This document shows, one piece after another, positions 5,309 through 5,973 of a DNA stretch of 5,973 bases. The stretch lies in NCBI GenBank assembly GCA_000402075.1, contig ARWO01000015.1:1-5973 (forward strand), in the 5' to 3' direction. The notes under the pieces were generated by a model that saw nothing but the letters and a program-made list of their open reading frames with translations, was not told where the DNA came from and ran no database searches. A program made the translations under genes and the position numbers. The stretch's first letter is position 1, and every line of letters begins with the position of its first letter. The DNA is from Thaumarchaeota archaeon SCGC AAA007-O23. GTDB lineage: Archaea > Thermoproteota > Nitrososphaeria > Nitrososphaerales > Nitrosopumilaceae.

Positions 5309-5965
5309 TTGCAAATCGTGAATTACCCACTTTTTGCTATTGTTGGTTTGATTGTTTTAGGATTTGGCTTTTCTTCAGTATATGCACACACAACCATCGA
5401 AGTAGGTCCATATGAGATTGAAGTAGGATGGCAGGATGAGCCTCCAGTTGTAGGTATACTAAATGCCATAACCATAGAAATTAGAGAGCCTGGCGATGTT
5501 GAAGGTGTTTCCATGGGCATAACTAGTGCATTTAAAAATTTGCAGGCATCGGTTGTTTCTGGTGGGGCCTCTAAAGTGCTTGACATAAACAGTGATCCTC
5601 GACCTGGACATTATTATGCTAAGATAATTCCTACAAAGACTGGTTCACTCGAACTGAAACTTGAAGGAGAGATTAATGGTGTTAAAATCAATGATGTAAT
5701 TCCTATAGAAGATGTTGAGAGCACATCTGTTCTTGACTTTCCGATAACATCTGGTTCATCATCTGGGCAAGAAGTAGTTGCTCTCAAAAATGCTGTAACG
5801 TCTCTTCAAAAAGATGTTTCGTCAATAAAGTCACAAGTGGGCGGAATTGATACTAACTCTGGAAACTTTGATGCAGAAACTGCATACAACTTTGGAGTGT
5901 TTGGAATGTCTCTTGGTGCGGCCGGAGTTATACTAGCTATTATTGCAATGGTAAAAAGAAAATAA
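5309..5965 (+). CDS. Membrane-anchored extracytoplasmic protein with predicted N-terminal histidine after signal cleavage
   Basis: This 218-residue protein runs from TTG 5309 to TAA 5963-5965. An in-frame GTG at 5318, three codons later, is an equally good or better start given the TATA-like spacing. Residues 1-26 are a signal peptide ending V-Y-A, so the mature chain would begin at H27, as in the CopC protein next door. Residues 27-135 look like a beta domain with a GPYEIEVGW-x-x-EPPVVG stretch at 33-49 and an RPG-H-Y-x-A-x-I-x-PT-x-x-G stretch at 98-112. I recall this pattern from bacterial and archaeal exported proteins of unknown function. H27 and H101 are the only histidines, and there is no cysteine. 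Residues 156-180 have heptad-like hydrophobic spacing, a likely short coiled coil that could oligomerise. Residues 195-214 are a membrane helix followed by K-R-K inside. A copper-related role is suggested only by its neighbour and the N-terminal His. Confidence 0.88.
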   Translation: MQIVNYPLFAIVGLIVLGFGFSSVYAHTTIEVGPYEIEVGWQDEPPVVGILNAITIEIREPGDVEGVSMGITSAFKNLQASVVSGGASKVLDINSDPRPGHYYAKIIPTKTGSLELKLEGEINGVKINDVIPIEDVESTSVLDFPITSGSSSGQEVVALKNAVTSLQKDVSSIKSQVGGIDTNSGNFDAETAYNFGVFGMSLGAAGVILAIIAMVKRK

Positions 5966-5973
5966 AAAGAAAA

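Noticed and set aside
5323..5586. Minus-strand frame of 87 codons opposite the small membrane protein gene
   Set aside because: It is fully antisense to a gene with a signal peptide, conserved-looking motifs and a membrane helix. Its own translation shows no recognisable feature.

Overview
The window looks like a piece of an ammonia-oxidising archaeal genome (Nitrososphaerota, formerly Thaumarchaeota, most likely a Nitrosopumilales-type lineage). This is inferred from three things. Two proteins carry the IP-x-WIKNNAGWW-x-G-x-I-x-D repeat that I know from predicted surface proteins of this group. A CopC-CopD copper protein is fused to a streptogramin-lyase-like propeller. The gene starts are compact, often TTG, with TATA-like boxes about 25 nt upstream, as expected for leaderless archaeal transcripts. 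The DNA is moderately AT-rich by eye. I could not run a taxonomic search.

Four protein genes fill nearly the whole window, and every one is predicted to be exported or membrane-bound. From left to right: (1) 1-1533, minus strand, is a secreted multi-domain beta-rich protein whose C-terminus runs off the left edge inside or just after a WIKNNAGWW repeat. (2) 1625-2356, plus strand, is a short secreted protein with one beta-sandwich-like domain and two WIKNNAGWW repeats. It is divergent from gene 1 and looks like a shortened relative of it. (3) 2363-5218, minus strand, is a 951-residue CopC + CopD + beta-domain + seven-blade propeller + C-terminal membrane anchor. It converges on gene 2 with only 6 nt between the stop codons. 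(4) 5309-5965, plus strand, is a small membrane-anchored extracytoplasmic protein divergent from gene 3. Its mature N-terminus is predicted to be a histidine. The two intergenic regions (1534-1624 and 5219-5308) are divergent promoter regions. There are no RNA genes, CRISPR arrays or insertion sequences that I can support.

Gene 3 has a predicted Cu(II) site (N-terminal His plus a D-G-H motif) feeding a CopD-type membrane domain. That suggests copper handling at the cell surface, plausible in an organism whose ammonia oxidation and electron transport rely on copper enzymes. Gene 4 shares the divergent promoter region and may be functionally linked, but this is inference. Genes 1 and 2 look like surface or S-layer-associated proteins of unknown function.

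The most notable DNA-level observation is a 155-nt inverted repeat (1-155 against 2082-2236, 9 mismatches, 8 of them in one 22-nt block). It joins the C-terminal coding regions of genes 1 and 2 in the same reading frame and points to recent gene conversion or a possible tail-swapping inversion.
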